The notes below the pieces were generated by a model, which was not told the origin of the DNA, did not search any database, and saw only the letters and a list, made by a program, of their open reading frames with translations. This document shows positions 18,201 to 26,606 of a stretch of DNA of 64,000 nt, one piece after another. This DNA comes from Candidatus Methanoplasma cognatum (GTDB taxonomy: Archaea > Thermoplasmatota > Thermoplasmata > Methanomassiliicoccales > Methanomethylophilaceae): NCBI GenBank assembly GCA_009777615.1, contig WRLM01000001.1, forward strand, positions 414,884 to 478,883. Reading direction: 5' to 3'. Both the position numbers and the translations under genes were made by a program. The stretch's first letter is position 1. Every line of letters begins with the position of its first letter.

Positions 18201-20204
18201 ACTATCAAAGGCACAGCGAATGGCATATACCTTGCCGGAGGCACAGTGGATAACTCCGGCTCCGTATATTGTGCTGCCGGCGGCGAATACGGCGTCCGCA
18301 TTGACGGCCCCGCCGCAATAACCAACGATGGTGATATCGAAGGGCCGGGCGGCATAATGGTGGGATGGCTTGACTACGGCGCCTATGAAATAACCAACAC
18401 CGGTGCCGTAAAAGGCAACACCCAGAACGGGATAGACATCACCGCCGGAGACAGGCCGTTCATCAATAACTATGGCGTCATCTATGGCGAAGTAAACGGC
18501 ATTGTCTTCGAACTGTACAGCCAGTACGCCAGGGTCGACAATTCCAACACCGGTTCCGTCAAAGGTAACACCGGCGACGGCGTCTGGTTCAAGGACGCAA
18601 ACGGGGGAGGCGTCGTTAACAACTACGCCGCGGGCACAAGCATCACGGGTGCGGATACCGGCATCCGCGCCGACAGTTATGCAGAGATATCCAACAACGG
18701 CACGATAGCAGGTGCCGCAGAGTACGGCATTATCTGCGACGCAGCCTTTATCTTAAACGGATCTGCCGGCATGATCACAGGTTACATTGGTATGGTAGTC
18801 GGGTGGCTCGACGCCACTGCCATCATCTCATCAAATCCAGCTTTGCATTGCACCATAACCAACAACGGCACGATAACCGGCACCAACGGCACCGGCATCT
18901 ACGTCGATGACGGCGACGGCGGTCTGATTGCCAACACAGGCTCGATCAGTTCTACCAACGGTAGCGGCATATTGGCCTTTGGCGGCGGAATTCGCATCTT
19001 CAATGACGGCGGCACGATAACCTCTGATAACAACGGCATACACCTTGGCTCCTACGGCAACGTAGATAACGATAACAGCGGCAATATCGCAGGCACCGGC
19101 GATGGGATCTACCTTGCCGCTGGGGGAGAGATCCGTAACTACAGCGGAGAGATCAAAGGCGGCGCGTATGGCATACACGCTAATTCCGGAGCGGTGATTG
19201 AGAACTGGGATCTCATAACCGGAGATGTCCTTCTCTCAAACGGTGTGAACAGAGCGGCGTTCGCCGCCGACAGCGTGATAGACGGAAACTTCACCATAGG
19301 CTCTGATGCCAACTCTGAGCTGTATTTCATAGGTTCGCCCAACCTGGTCACAATGGTTTACGCAACGGTCAACGGCGCCGCTGATATAGGCGCCGCGAAG
19401 GCGGACATCGACCCCGCCGGTCTGCCGGCGGGGCTCGTTCCCGGCGATAAGATCATCCTGATCGACGGAAGCGCAGGAACTATGTCCGGAACCCCGGCGA
19501 ACCCGACGCTCGCTGTCGGCGGATACGACCTCCGGATATCGGTTGTGAGCGATCAGCTGATCGCAGAGGTGTTCATTCCGGTCGTCACGACGAACTACAT
19601 CATAACAGCAACCTCTGATTCCATGACCACGATCTCTCCTCAGGGGAAGACATCCGTACAGAGGGGGAACGATATCACGTTCGTCTTCTCTGCTAATGCC
19701 GGTTTCTATATCAACGCGGTGATAGTGGACGGCGTACACCTCTCGCAGACGGATATCCGCCGTGGGTCGTACAGCTTCTACAACGTTAACATGAACCACT
19801 CCATACAGGTCACCGGCAGTACCACGAGGGTGGGAGGGGACATGACCCTGACCATCGGGACCATAGAAGGCAAAGGCTACGCCGAATACAGCGTGGACGG
19901 AGGAGCGAGCTTCGCGAGGTATACCTCAACGGTGGTCCTCTCCGAAAACACGGACCTCATCATCAGGGCCGTCGCCGAGGGAGGATACGAGTTCAAAGAA
20001 TGGAGGGAAGGGAACGACGTCTACAAGACATCCGTAGTGACCTTCTACAACAACGGCGCCAGCGTGAACGCGGAGCTTTATTTCTCCCACGACAGGAAGA
20101 CAGACAATACACTATTGATAATCGCAGCCGCCGCAGCGCTGATAGTGTTTGTTACCCTCTTGATCGCCGTTATCGTGATACGCACCGGAGGGCACATTGG
20201 ATAA
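15288..20204 (+). CDS. Giant Gly-rich beta-helix surface protein (adhesin-like)
   Basis: This 1638-residue protein is probably anchored at both ends. There is a hydrophobic N-terminal segment at about 22-44, which could be a signal peptide, and a C-terminal helix at about 1605-1630 followed by a short basic tail. A domain beginning YLDENGETKYHD, with GWYLIRG and NGDVHLILEDG, precedes the helix region. Residues 155-590 are extremely Gly/Asn/Thr-rich, with units such as GGTVTINGGTVEA spaced by GGNGG loops, typical of stacked right-handed beta-helix turns. A second entry domain (VRYILPDGTQG...GGWFIITDDID) starts another helix region with repeated TNSGLIEG-type turns. Near the C-terminus is a module like bacterial surface repeats (NYIITATSDSMTT...). 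It is probably for cell-surface adhesion. The ligand is unknown. Confidence 0.88.
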   Translation: MQTKIKTRTAAAAGGGRTVTAAALALALFAITVLALFLPATDSAHPETDVPYLDENGETKYHDVTVLTSSSDFSSMSYTLSSGWYLIRGSISLTGGNTVYINGDVHLILEDGSDFTTRSDNSGINVIGTNSLTIYSQSADDATMGKLTARSTQSSPGIGGVGAGIGGGWSGAYNSAGGVGEDCGTVTINGGIITATSGNGAGIGGGYGSSGSSGGDAGNGGIVTINGGIVTATGGNGAGIGGGNGNYTNGGNGGILTVNGGTVNAQSAYSAGIGGGRHGGSLGAGAAGGTVTINNGTVIANSASGVGIGGGGYGGQGGPGGTITINNGTVIATSDDGVGIGGGSYGGTIIVNDGIIRVDSLGTGGGIHGAGGQGGTVTINGGTIEADSIGDGGTSAYSYINGNGGTITINGGTVEANTIGTGGNSSGDRNAGTGGNGGTVIITGGTVEANFIGTGGNGGGTGPGIGGGNGGNGGTVTITGGTVEADSVADGGNGGSGYYYDGGDAGNGGTVTIAGGVVKTRSIIAGGNGGLTTVIPGNGGDAGNGGNIMITGGTVEANSIGRGGTGGSGTVHGIDGIAGDAVVTGGSTNADIQGIPTNDQLPKEPVYLTTVILPTPNTAVTMCAVTILPGNLTYVYGFQDVVTDDDGKIYLWLPESGIGERTKITLTAGGETRSGNLTVRDGAGSPNVLNLDYTLINGVRYILPDGTQGTRDNVMELTGAAYFGTDVSGGYMLEDIGPSGGWFIITDDIDIGAGNALNISGDIYLIVGAGCTLSVAKGVTVGSGSTFCLYTEDPDFSATGTVYGILSVADNIGVAFAGGTFTNTATIISVMRSGVIPTNTAAIINGVTGTIRGDEHGVRLDMGGTITNSGLIEGTNYAGILSVGVAHVTNNPGGTIRGGSKGIELSTGGTVTNAATAVITGAGGVYIGDFDGFDGTSGDVFTNSGLIEGTSGNGVQIADGTDILVTNSGAGTIKGTANGIYLAGGTVDNSGSVYCAAGGEYGVRIDGPAAITNDGDIEGPGGIMVGWLDYGAYEITNTGAVKGNTQNGIDITAGDRPFINNYGVIYGEVNGIVFELYSQYARVDNSNTGSVKGNTGDGVWFKDANGGGVVNNYAAGTSITGADTGIRADSYAEISNNGTIAGAAEYGIICDAAFILNGSAGMITGYIGMVVGWLDATAIISSNPALHCTITNNGTITGTNGTGIYVDDGDGGLIANTGSISSTNGSGILAFGGGIRIFNDGGTITSDNNGIHLGSYGNVDNDNSGNIAGTGDGIYLAAGGEIRNYSGEIKGGAYGIHANSGAVIENWDLITGDVLLSNGVNRAAFAADSVIDGNFTIGSDANSELYFIGSPNLVTMVYATVNGAADIGAAKADIDPAGLPAGLVPGDKIILIDGSAGTMSGTPANPTLAVGGYDLRISVVSDQLIAEVFIPVVTTNYIITATSDSMTTISPQGKTSVQRGNDITFVFSANAGFYINAVIVDGVHLSQTDIRRGSYSFYNVNMNHSIQVTGSTTRVGGDMTLTIGTIEGKGYAEYSVDGGASFARYTSTVVLSENTDLIIRAVAEGGYEFKEWREGNDVYKTSVVTFYNNGASVNAELYFSHDRKTDNTLLIIAAAAALIVFVTLLIAVIVIRTGGHIG

Positions 20205-20292
20205 TCCTCGAGCTAACCCCGCTAAAACAATTTCCAATCTCTATTTTCATTTTCCGCTGATGAAAGAATCAATAATGCCGCCTTGCGCGCAA

Positions 20293-20307
20293 AGTATTAT
20301 AAATACT
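20293..20307 (+). promoter_or_regulatory. Promoter of the lipid operon
   Basis: AGTATTATAAATACT is a TATA-like box embedded in a perfect 6+6 palindrome, 23 bp before the ATG at 20331. The spacing implies a leaderless or near-leaderless mRNA, and no ribosome site is visible. Confidence 0.6.
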
Positions 20308-20330
20308 AGGTAAATCTTGAGCCTGGTACA

Positions 20331-21953
20331 ATGACTTCCACTATGCAGAATTATGCGGTCAAGAAGGGACTTCCGAAAGACACAAGGTCTGTCTGTCCGG
20401 AATGCGGGAAGATACTTGACGCCTCCTTGTTCGATAAGGACGGCAAGGTATTCATGGAAAAGACCTGTCCGGAACATGGAGAGTTCTGTGACATTTATTG
20501 GTCAGACACCGAACTCTTTCTCAAAGCTGAGGAATTTGCCCACGACGGCATCGGACTCAGAAACCCGATGGACAAGAGCCTGAAGGACGGGGAGAACGTC
20601 CACGTATTCATCGATGGCGAGAGGGTGGACATGCTCACCTGCTCAGCCCTGGCGAATGTCGATCTGACGAACAGATGCAACATGAACTGCCCCATATGCT
20701 TCGCGAACGCGAACCAGCAGGGATATGTGTACGAACCCGACTACGAGACGCTGACAAGGATGCTGGACGCGCTAAGGTCGGAAGAGCCGATAAAATGCAC
20801 AGCAGTGCAGTTCTCCGGCGGAGAACCCACGATACACCCGGACTTCGTTAAGATAGTGAAAGCGGCGAAGGACAGGGATTTCGCTCAGGTTCAGGCCGCT
20901 ACGAACGGAATAGAATTCGCCAGGAAATATGATCTCCTTAAAGATTCGTCCGAGGCGGGACTCAACACCATCTATCTATCATTCGACGGGGTGAGCGACG
21001 ACATATATCTTCAGGCAAGGGACAGAAAGATGTTCCAAGTGAAGCTCGATGTCATTGCCAACTGCAGGAAGCTGAAAGAAGAGACGGGGAAGTGCCCGTC
21101 GATCGTGCTCGTACCCACCATCGTAAGGGGAATGAACGACCACCAGATCGGCGATATGGTGAAATTCTCTTTCGACAACGCGGATGTGGTGCGCGGAATA
21201 AACTTCCAGCCGGTGGCGTTCACCGGCAGGATGACCAAAGAGGAACTGTCCAAGGGCAGATTCACGCTTCCGGACCTGGTGAAAGCTTTCGAAGAGCAGA
21301 CCGGATACGCCACCAAGGACGATTGGTATCCGGTGCCGGTGGTGGCGCCGATATCTGATTTCGCATCGATCATACTCAACCAGAACAAGGTCACTTTCAC
21401 CACACACCCCCACTGCGGCATAGCGACATACGTCTTCATGGACGAGACGGGTAAGGTGACCCCCTTCCCCAGATTCATCGATGTGGCCGAGTTCACCAAA
21501 GGCCTTCAGGAGATATCCTTCAAAGCAGAGAAGGCCAGGTTCAAAAAAATATACGCAATGAAACTGCTGAAGCTTTTAGACAGGACTCTCATCGAAGAGA
21601 ACCTCCCAGGGGGGCTATCGAAGGGCCAATTCAAGAGGATGATGGTAAGCGTCATGAGCAAAAGATCGAAGACGGCGCTGGCGGCGTTCTCATGGAAAGT
21701 GATGTTCTTCGGCGGCATGCACTTCCAGGACATGCACAACTACGACGTGGAAAGGGTAAGGCGCTGCGGCGTCCACTACATCACGCCGGATTGTCAGGTA
21801 ATTCCGTTCTGCGCCTACAACGGGGGACCGGAGTACCGCAAGATCATCGAGGACAAATTCTCCGTACCGTTGGCTGAATGGAAGGAGAAGAACAAGAAAG
21901 GAGCCGCAGAACTTGAGGCGGCCATGGTGGTCCCCGAGGACCAGAAGGCATAA
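20331..21953 (+). CDS. tes: Radical SAM protein, tetraether-lipid-synthase-like (Tes/MJ0619 family)
   Basis: This 540-residue radical SAM enzyme has the SAM-cluster motif CNMNCPIC (Cys116, Cys120, Cys123) within LANVDLTNRC, and the GGEPT motif follows. An N-terminal Cys cluster (Cys22, Cys25, Cys46, Cys53) and a C-terminal group (GVHYITPDCQVIPFCAYN) fit the multi-cluster architecture of the MJ0619/Tes family. That family joins two archaeol chains tail to tail to make tetraether (GDGT) lipids. The context supports this reading: a ferredoxin and a geranylgeranyl reductase gene follow directly. Relatives were once annotated as pterin methyltransferases, so the assignment rests on family resemblance plus neighbours. 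It is cytosolic and membrane-associated by inference. Confidence 0.82.
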   Translation: MTSTMQNYAVKKGLPKDTRSVCPECGKILDASLFDKDGKVFMEKTCPEHGEFCDIYWSDTELFLKAEEFAHDGIGLRNPMDKSLKDGENVHVFIDGERVDMLTCSALANVDLTNRCNMNCPICFANANQQGYVYEPDYETLTRMLDALRSEEPIKCTAVQFSGGEPTIHPDFVKIVKAAKDRDFAQVQAATNGIEFARKYDLLKDSSEAGLNTIYLSFDGVSDDIYLQARDRKMFQVKLDVIANCRKLKEETGKCPSIVLVPTIVRGMNDHQIGDMVKFSFDNADVVRGINFQPVAFTGRMTKEELSKGRFTLPDLVKAFEEQTGYATKDDWYPVPVVAPISDFASIILNQNKVTFTTHPHCGIATYVFMDETGKVTPFPRFIDVAEFTKGLQEISFKAEKARFKKIYAMKLLKLLDRTLIEENLPGGLSKGQFKRMMVSVMSKRSKTALAAFSWKVMFFGGMHFQDMHNYDVERVRRCGVHYITPDCQVIPFCAYNGGPEYRKIIEDKFSVPLAEWKEKNKKGAAELEAAMVVPEDQKA

Positions 21954-21964
21954 GGAGGGATGGA

Positions 21965-22138
21965 ATGATAGTCAATTTAGACAAGTGTCTGCATTGCGGA
22001 GGGTGCGCCGGATCGTGCCCCGCCAATGCGATATTCCTTAACGATTTCGTTCTGGAATTCAACAGCAAGTGTACAAAATGCGGAAGGTGCGTGAAGATCT
22101 GCCCGGTCCACGCGCTTTTGATGGAGGGAGCGGAATGA
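21965..22138 (+). CDS. Small 2x[4Fe-4S] ferredoxin
   Basis: This 57-residue protein contains two CxxCxxCxxxCP motifs (CLHCGGCAGSCP and CTKCGRCVKICP) and little else. It starts 11 bp after the Tes-like gene with a good GGAGGG ribosome site, and its stop overlaps the next start (ATGA). Placed between a radical SAM lipid enzyme and geranylgeranyl reductase, it is the likely electron donor to one or both. That role is inferred from position. Confidence 0.92.
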   Translation: MIVNLDKCLHCGGCAGSCPANAIFLNDFVLEFNSKCTKCGRCVKICPVHALLMEGAE

Positions 22139-23325
22139 AGACTTATTCCTGCGATATCGTCATCATCGGGGGCGGCCCCGGCGGAAGCATGGCAGCCAAA
22201 TTCTGCGCCAAGGGAGGGCTTGATACTATCCTCATAGAGAAAAAAGCGGAGATCGGCGCCCCCCTCAGGTGCGCCGAGGGTGTATCCAAGAAATGGCTTG
22301 AGGAAGTGGGGATAGAGCCGGACCCGGCATGGATATGCGCCGACATGGTCGGAGCGGTAATAAGATCCCCCAGCGGATACGAATTCAAGCTGGATGAGAG
22401 TCACGCCGGTTCCGAAGTGGGATATGTGCTGGAGAGGCACCTCTTCGACAAAGCCCTGGCAAGGGACGCGGCGGCGGCCGGCGCAAAGATAATGATGCGC
22501 ACTTCGTGCACCGACGTTATAAAAGAGAACGGAAAGCTTGTCGGCATAAAGGCCAAGAGCATGGGAGAGGAGATCGAGATCCGCGCAAAAGCGATCATCG
22601 CGGCGGACGGCTTCGAGTCCCAAGTCGGAAGGTGGGCCGGGATCGACACCAAACTGGGGATGAACGATATCGATTCTTGTCTCCAGTACAGGATGGTGAA
22701 CGCAGACGTCGACCCTGAGTACTGCGAGTTCAACATCGGCGTTAAGATAGCGCCCGGAGGATATCTCTGGATATTCCCCAAAGGCAACGGCGTCGCCAAT
22801 GTGGGGATCGGAGTGATGGCAAAACTCTGCAAGGACGCGGATCCGAAGAAATTCCTGGACAAATTCATAGCGGAAGATCCGAGATTCAAGAACAGCCAGC
22901 CGGTGGAGGTCGTCGCGGGGATGGTATCCACATGCCCCGGGCTCGACTGCGCCGTGGACGACAACATAATCCTGGTGGGCGATGCGGCGAGGATAATAGA
23001 TCCTATCACGGGCGGCGGGATATGCCATGCTTGCAGAACAGGCATGTATGCCGGATTGGTCCTCACCGAATGTTCCAAAAAGGGGGATTTCTCCAAACAG
23101 GCGCTCATGCCGTATGAGAAGTTGTGGCGCGACAGGATGGAGGACAAGCTTTACAGGAACTGGATGGCCAAAGAGAGGCTTGCCGAACTTGACGATGATA
23201 CCATCGACGAGCTCGTGAAGCTCATCTCCGGTTCCGACATCAAAGAGGTGAATGTCTATAATCTCCTGAAGGTCATCAAGGAGAGGTTCCCCAAGGTCGT
23301 CGAAGGCTTCGAGGAACTGATCTAA
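22135..23325 (+). CDS. Geranylgeranyl reductase family flavoprotein (archaeal lipid saturation)
   Basis: This 396-residue FAD-dependent reductase starts with the dinucleotide-binding signature IVIIGGGPGGSMAAKF and has the conserved GAPLRCAEGVS motif of archaeal GGRs. A second FAD motif (ILVGDAARIIDPITGGGI) lies near residue 285. GGR hydrogenates the isoprenoid chains of membrane lipids. The start at 22135 overlaps the ferredoxin stop by 4 bp. The longer upstream reading would only read through the ferredoxin gene in another frame. The operon of Tes-like enzyme, ferredoxin and GGR forms a coherent lipid-maturation unit. Confidence 0.93.
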   Translation: MKTYSCDIVIIGGGPGGSMAAKFCAKGGLDTILIEKKAEIGAPLRCAEGVSKKWLEEVGIEPDPAWICADMVGAVIRSPSGYEFKLDESHAGSEVGYVLERHLFDKALARDAAAAGAKIMMRTSCTDVIKENGKLVGIKAKSMGEEIEIRAKAIIAADGFESQVGRWAGIDTKLGMNDIDSCLQYRMVNADVDPEYCEFNIGVKIAPGGYLWIFPKGNGVANVGIGVMAKLCKDADPKKFLDKFIAEDPRFKNSQPVEVVAGMVSTCPGLDCAVDDNIILVGDAARIIDPITGGGICHACRTGMYAGLVLTECSKKGDFSKQALMPYEKLWRDRMEDKLYRNWMAKERLAELDDDTIDELVKLISGSDIKEVNVYNLLKVIKERFPKVVEGFEELI

Positions 23326-23357
23326 AAATGCGGCGGCAGCCGCTTCTTTTACTTTTT

Positions 23358-24302
23358 TCACTCACTTTTTCCAGATACCTTCACACCGTCTACGCCTGTC
23401 TTCACGATGAAAGGAACACCTCCCCGGGAAGATATGGCGTTGCAAACTTTGTCCGGATGGTCTGTCAGCGCCACCATGCACCCGCCGCCGCCGGCGCCCG
23501 TGAGCTTGGCGCCGTAGGAGTACGGAAGGGACGCGCTGACCATTTTGTTCAATTCGTTCGACGACACGCCGAGGATGGAGAGTAACTTGTGATCCTTCGT
23601 CATAAGCTCCCCGAGGCCGGCAATGTCGCCGGTCCGAAGAGCGTCCATCCCTTCAAGGGTTATCTGGCCTATCTCGTCGACCATGTCGGAAGCGAAGCGG
23701 TTGCTGTCCTTGTACTTTTTTACTTTTTCGACCAACGGTCCCGTCGCGGCCTTTATTCCTGTGTTGCCGATCACGAACGTCATCGGCGGAACGGCGATCT
23801 TGGATATGTCCCAGGAATGCTCGTTCTTGGTTATGCTCCAGAGCAGGTCGTCCCCGCATCCGGGCGCGTTCAAAGTTATCCCCCCGCCGTTGACGGAGGC
23901 CGAAGTATCCATCGGACTTCCCCTCCCCTGGCTGAAGTACTCCGCCTCGAAGGCCTCCTTCGCTATCTCTTCCTTATTAACGGACCTGTTGCCGAGAGCG
24001 CGCATCGCCGCCGAGAAAGCGACCGAGAGGGCGGCTGACGATCCCAGCCCCGAGCCGGGAGGTATCTTGCTGTCCATGTGCACCGAGACCGGGATCATAT
24101 CGTTCCTGCCGGCGATGTACCTCACGTGGGGGTTAGATCTGAGATCCGCGATCTCGTTATTGATCCTGAACTCCTCGCCCCTCCTCACTCTTATGTAGAA
24201 TCTCCTGTTTATGGCGACGGCGATCGCCGGCTTTCCGTAAACAACGGCATGTTCGCCCAGTATCACAAACTTACCGGGCGCGGAGGCAGATATCTCGTTC
24301 AT
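23358..24302 (-). CDS. mvk: Mevalonate kinase
   Basis: This 314-residue GHMP kinase phosphorylates mevalonate in archaeal isoprenoid synthesis. The N-terminal APGKFVILGEHAVVYGKPA, the ATP motif PPGSGLGSSAALSVA and the C-terminal KLTGAGGGGCMVAL are all present, and the length is normal. It converges on the GGR gene with a 32-bp gap, so lipid genes meet from both strands. The start overlaps the preceding gene by 4 bp (24299-24302), so it is translationally coupled to the conserved unknown and probably co-transcribed from the aminotransferase promoter. Confidence 0.95.
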   Translation of the reverse strand: MNEISASAPGKFVILGEHAVVYGKPAIAVAINRRFYIRVRRGEEFRINNEIADLRSNPHVRYIAGRNDMIPVSVHMDSKIPPGSGLGSSAALSVAFSAAMRALGNRSVNKEEIAKEAFEAEYFSQGRGSPMDTSASVNGGGITLNAPGCGDDLLWSITKNEHSWDISKIAVPPMTFVIGNTGIKAATGPLVEKVKKYKDSNRFASDMVDEIGQITLEGMDALRTGDIAGLGELMTKDHKLLSILGVSSNELNKMVSASLPYSYGAKLTGAGGGGCMVALTDHPDKVCNAISSRGGVPFIVKTGVDGVKVSGKSE

Positions 24303-24823
24303 TCTGTCAGACCGTATTTGGAGAGCGTCTCCCTTATGGCGTCATTGGGCGTCCGCTGTCCGAGCAGCGGCTGCGGGATGTCCCACCACCGCTCTTCGAA
24401 CTCCGCGAGCGCACCCTCATATGCTTCATCGTCCGGGAAATCATCGCGGTTCACGCCTATCAGCGCTTTCATATGTTCTTTGAACAGGTCCACCTTGAAC
24501 TTCTTGTTGGTAAGCGAAACTCCCAGAAACACGTCGAAGGAGAAAGTGGCCTCCAGCCCCGTTTCCTGATCCGAATCGCATATCATGTCGAGTACGCTGT
24601 TGGCGGCCAGGCTGAATATCATCTTCCGCTTAGCATCTTCCGGGACGTCCATGCCGTCCACTCCCTCGATCATCTCGTTGTAACAAAGATCGCTCAGCGC
24701 GGCCACCCTGAGAGGGTTCTTCTCATACAGCTGCTTTTGCACGTACTCCTCATCGGTGATATCGTCATCGTCCCCTCCGAAGAGGCCGGCGTTCGGGTCA
24801 TCCTGATCCATCCTTCCTGTCAT
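24299..24823 (-). CDS. Conserved-looking acidic protein of unknown function
   Basis: This 174-residue acidic soluble protein has no signal peptide or membrane segment. It opens with a disordered Asp-rich stretch (GGDDDDITDEEY) and then looks helical. No catalytic motif or known family is recognised. It sits between the aminotransferase gene, whose stop codon is at the adjacent base, and mvk, which it overlaps by 4 bp. The coupling and normal codon use show that it is a real gene. No function is proposed. Confidence 0.8.
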   Translation of the reverse strand: MTGRMDQDDPNAGLFGGDDDDITDEEYVQKQLYEKNPLRVAALSDLCYNEMIEGVDGMDVPEDAKRKMIFSLAANSVLDMICDSDQETGLEATFSFDVFLGVSLTNKKFKVDLFKEHMKALIGVNRDDFPDDEAYEGALAEFEERWWDIPQPLLGQRTPNDAIRETLSKYGLTE

Positions 24824-24824
24824 T

Positions 24825-25955
24825 TCATCCGCTCCTTAATTTTCTCATTGTTTCTGCCAGTATATCCATTCCTGCATTGATCTTCTTCTCGTCCGCTGCG
24901 TAGGAGAATCTGAGGTGCCCTTCGCCGTATTTCCCGAAGGACGATCCCGGCGTGCATATCAGGCCGTTCTTGGCAAGGGCGTTCGCAAGATCATCCGAAC
25001 TCATAGGAAGATCATATGAAGGGAAAGCATAGAAGGATCCTTTCGGAGGCTCTATGTGCATGCCGTCGATCTCGTTGATGCGCTTTGATATGAGGTCCCT
25101 TCTGGACTCGAATATCCTCCTAGCGTTCTTCAGGTAGGTCTCCATCGCCGGCAGTGCGTTCAGTATCCCGTACTGCGCGGGCATGTTGGGGCTGGCGCAG
25201 ACGTGGTACTGCATCTTGATGAGGTCGTTCATCGTATCCTTGTTCGAGCAGACGACCCCCATCCTCCAGCCGGTGACGGCCATCATCTTGGAGAACCCGT
25301 TGATCACGATCGATCTGTCAAGGTGCTTCATGAAGGAATAGTGCCTCCCCTCGTAGATGTATGCGTCGTAGACCTCGTCCGAGAGTATGATCAGGTCATG
25401 ATCCTCCGCGAGGTCCAGCACCGCTTTGTACGTCGCTTCGTCAAGCACCCCGCCAGTCGGATTCGAGGGGCTGTTCACAACGATCATTTTTGTCTTCTCG
25501 GTGATCAGTTCTTTCACGTTCTCGATATCGGGAATGAAGTTCCCCTCGGTGAGTTTGTATTCTACCGGCCTGCCGCCTGCGAGTTTTGTGTGCGGGGAGT
25601 AGATCACGAAGCCCGGGCTCGGGACGAGCACCTCATCCCCCGGATCGATGAAAGCCTGCGTGGCCTCGAGAAGCGCCGACGAACCGCTGGGAGTTATCAT
25701 CACGTTGTCCGCCGTCAGGTCCCCGTATCTTGAGAACCATTCCGCGACGCCCTTCCTCAGCTCCATTATGCCGGCGGTGGGCCCGTATTTGTTCAGCCCT
25801 CCGGACGCCGCTTTATTCATTCCCTCGACAGCCTCCTTCGGAGGGTCGAGGTCGGGTTCCCCCAGACCGAGGTTTATAGAATCGGGGCCGGCCAGGTCGA
25901 ACATCTTCCTGATGCCCGACATAGGAATGGATCCAAGCCTTTCTGATATTTTCAT
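24825..25955 (-). CDS. PLP-dependent aminotransferase (class I/II, AspC-like)
   Basis: This 376-residue fold-type I aminotransferase has the N-terminal motif INLGLGEPDLDPP, NSPSNPTGGVLDE for substrate/PLP binding, DEVYDAY, and the Schiff-base lysine in GFSKMMAVTGWRMG. A C-terminal arginine in HLRFSYA fits dicarboxylate or aromatic substrates, but specificity cannot be fixed. It is first in a three-gene minus-strand run with the acidic unknown and mevalonate kinase. The promoter region is the A/T-rich stretch upstream of 25955. Confidence 0.93.
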   Translation of the reverse strand: MKISERLGSIPMSGIRKMFDLAGPDSINLGLGEPDLDPPKEAVEGMNKAASGGLNKYGPTAGIMELRKGVAEWFSRYGDLTADNVMITPSGSSALLEATQAFIDPGDEVLVPSPGFVIYSPHTKLAGGRPVEYKLTEGNFIPDIENVKELITEKTKMIVVNSPSNPTGGVLDEATYKAVLDLAEDHDLIILSDEVYDAYIYEGRHYSFMKHLDRSIVINGFSKMMAVTGWRMGVVCSNKDTMNDLIKMQYHVCASPNMPAQYGILNALPAMETYLKNARRIFESRRDLISKRINEIDGMHIEPPKGSFYAFPSYDLPMSSDDLANALAKNGLICTPGSSFGKYGEGHLRFSYAADEKKINAGMDILAETMRKLRSG

Positions 25956-26091
25956 AAAGGGTCATCGTCCGCATATTATATTGATTTATTTTTTGACGTA
26001 TATGCGAAAATAGCGGTGATCCCTTTCCAGAGTACGTCAGCAGTGAGATTTTTTTGGGCATAGTTATTAACTGATTGCGTTATATACAGCC

Positions 26092-26598
26092 ATGGTCAAG
26101 GTAGACGGGCCTTTGTGGGCAATCCTCGACGTCATCGGAATGGTGCTTCTGGCGGCAGGAGCCATCTTTGTGATGCAGACGACGTCCCCCGATCTGTCGG
26201 CATCGATGGTGCTCATTGCCGCAGGGATAGTCCTCATAGTGGTCTCATCAGTGTTCATCGGCATAAGCGGCCGGAGATTCAGGAAAGAGTATGAGGAGTT
26301 TGAGAGGTTCGATGAGATAAGGACCGGCGCCCTTCAGGTACCAGACGATCTTGAGGAAGGTTATCTTATAGACTACACGGGTGAGCCTGACAATGCGATC
26401 CGTTACAGAGACAATGAATCAAAGGAGACCGGCCTGATCGAACTGGACCTTCCGCAGGAAACGGCGGTCGTCGAAAAGGAAACGCGCCTCGTGGAACTCT
26501 TTAGGCAGGAAACGGCGACCGTCGAAAAGGAAACCCGTCTCAAAGAGATCGACGAGGCCTGGTTTGACGAAGAGGCTCAGTACTTGTATCCGGAGTAA
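26092..26598 (+). CDS. Small membrane protein with repeated acidic tail
   Basis: This 168-residue protein has two hydrophobic helices (about residues 9-29 and 37-57), with a short turn between them, then a charged cytoplasmic tail. The tail has a duplicated unit: QETAVVEKETRLVELF followed by QETATVEKETRLKEID. No family is recognised. It precedes the HD-domain gene by only 8 bp on the same strand and may share its transcript. Confidence 0.7.
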   Translation: MVKVDGPLWAILDVIGMVLLAAGAIFVMQTTSPDLSASMVLIAAGIVLIVVSSVFIGISGRRFRKEYEEFERFDEIRTGALQVPDDLEEGYLIDYTGEPDNAIRYRDNESKETGLIELDLPQETAVVEKETRLVELFRQETATVEKETRLKEIDEAWFDEEAQYLYPE

Positions 26599-26606
26599 GG
26601 TACCAC

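Noticed and set aside
21844..23361. 505-residue minus-strand frame opposite the GGR gene
   Set aside because: Antisense to clear GGR and ferredoxin motifs, and made of the reversed codon pattern only.
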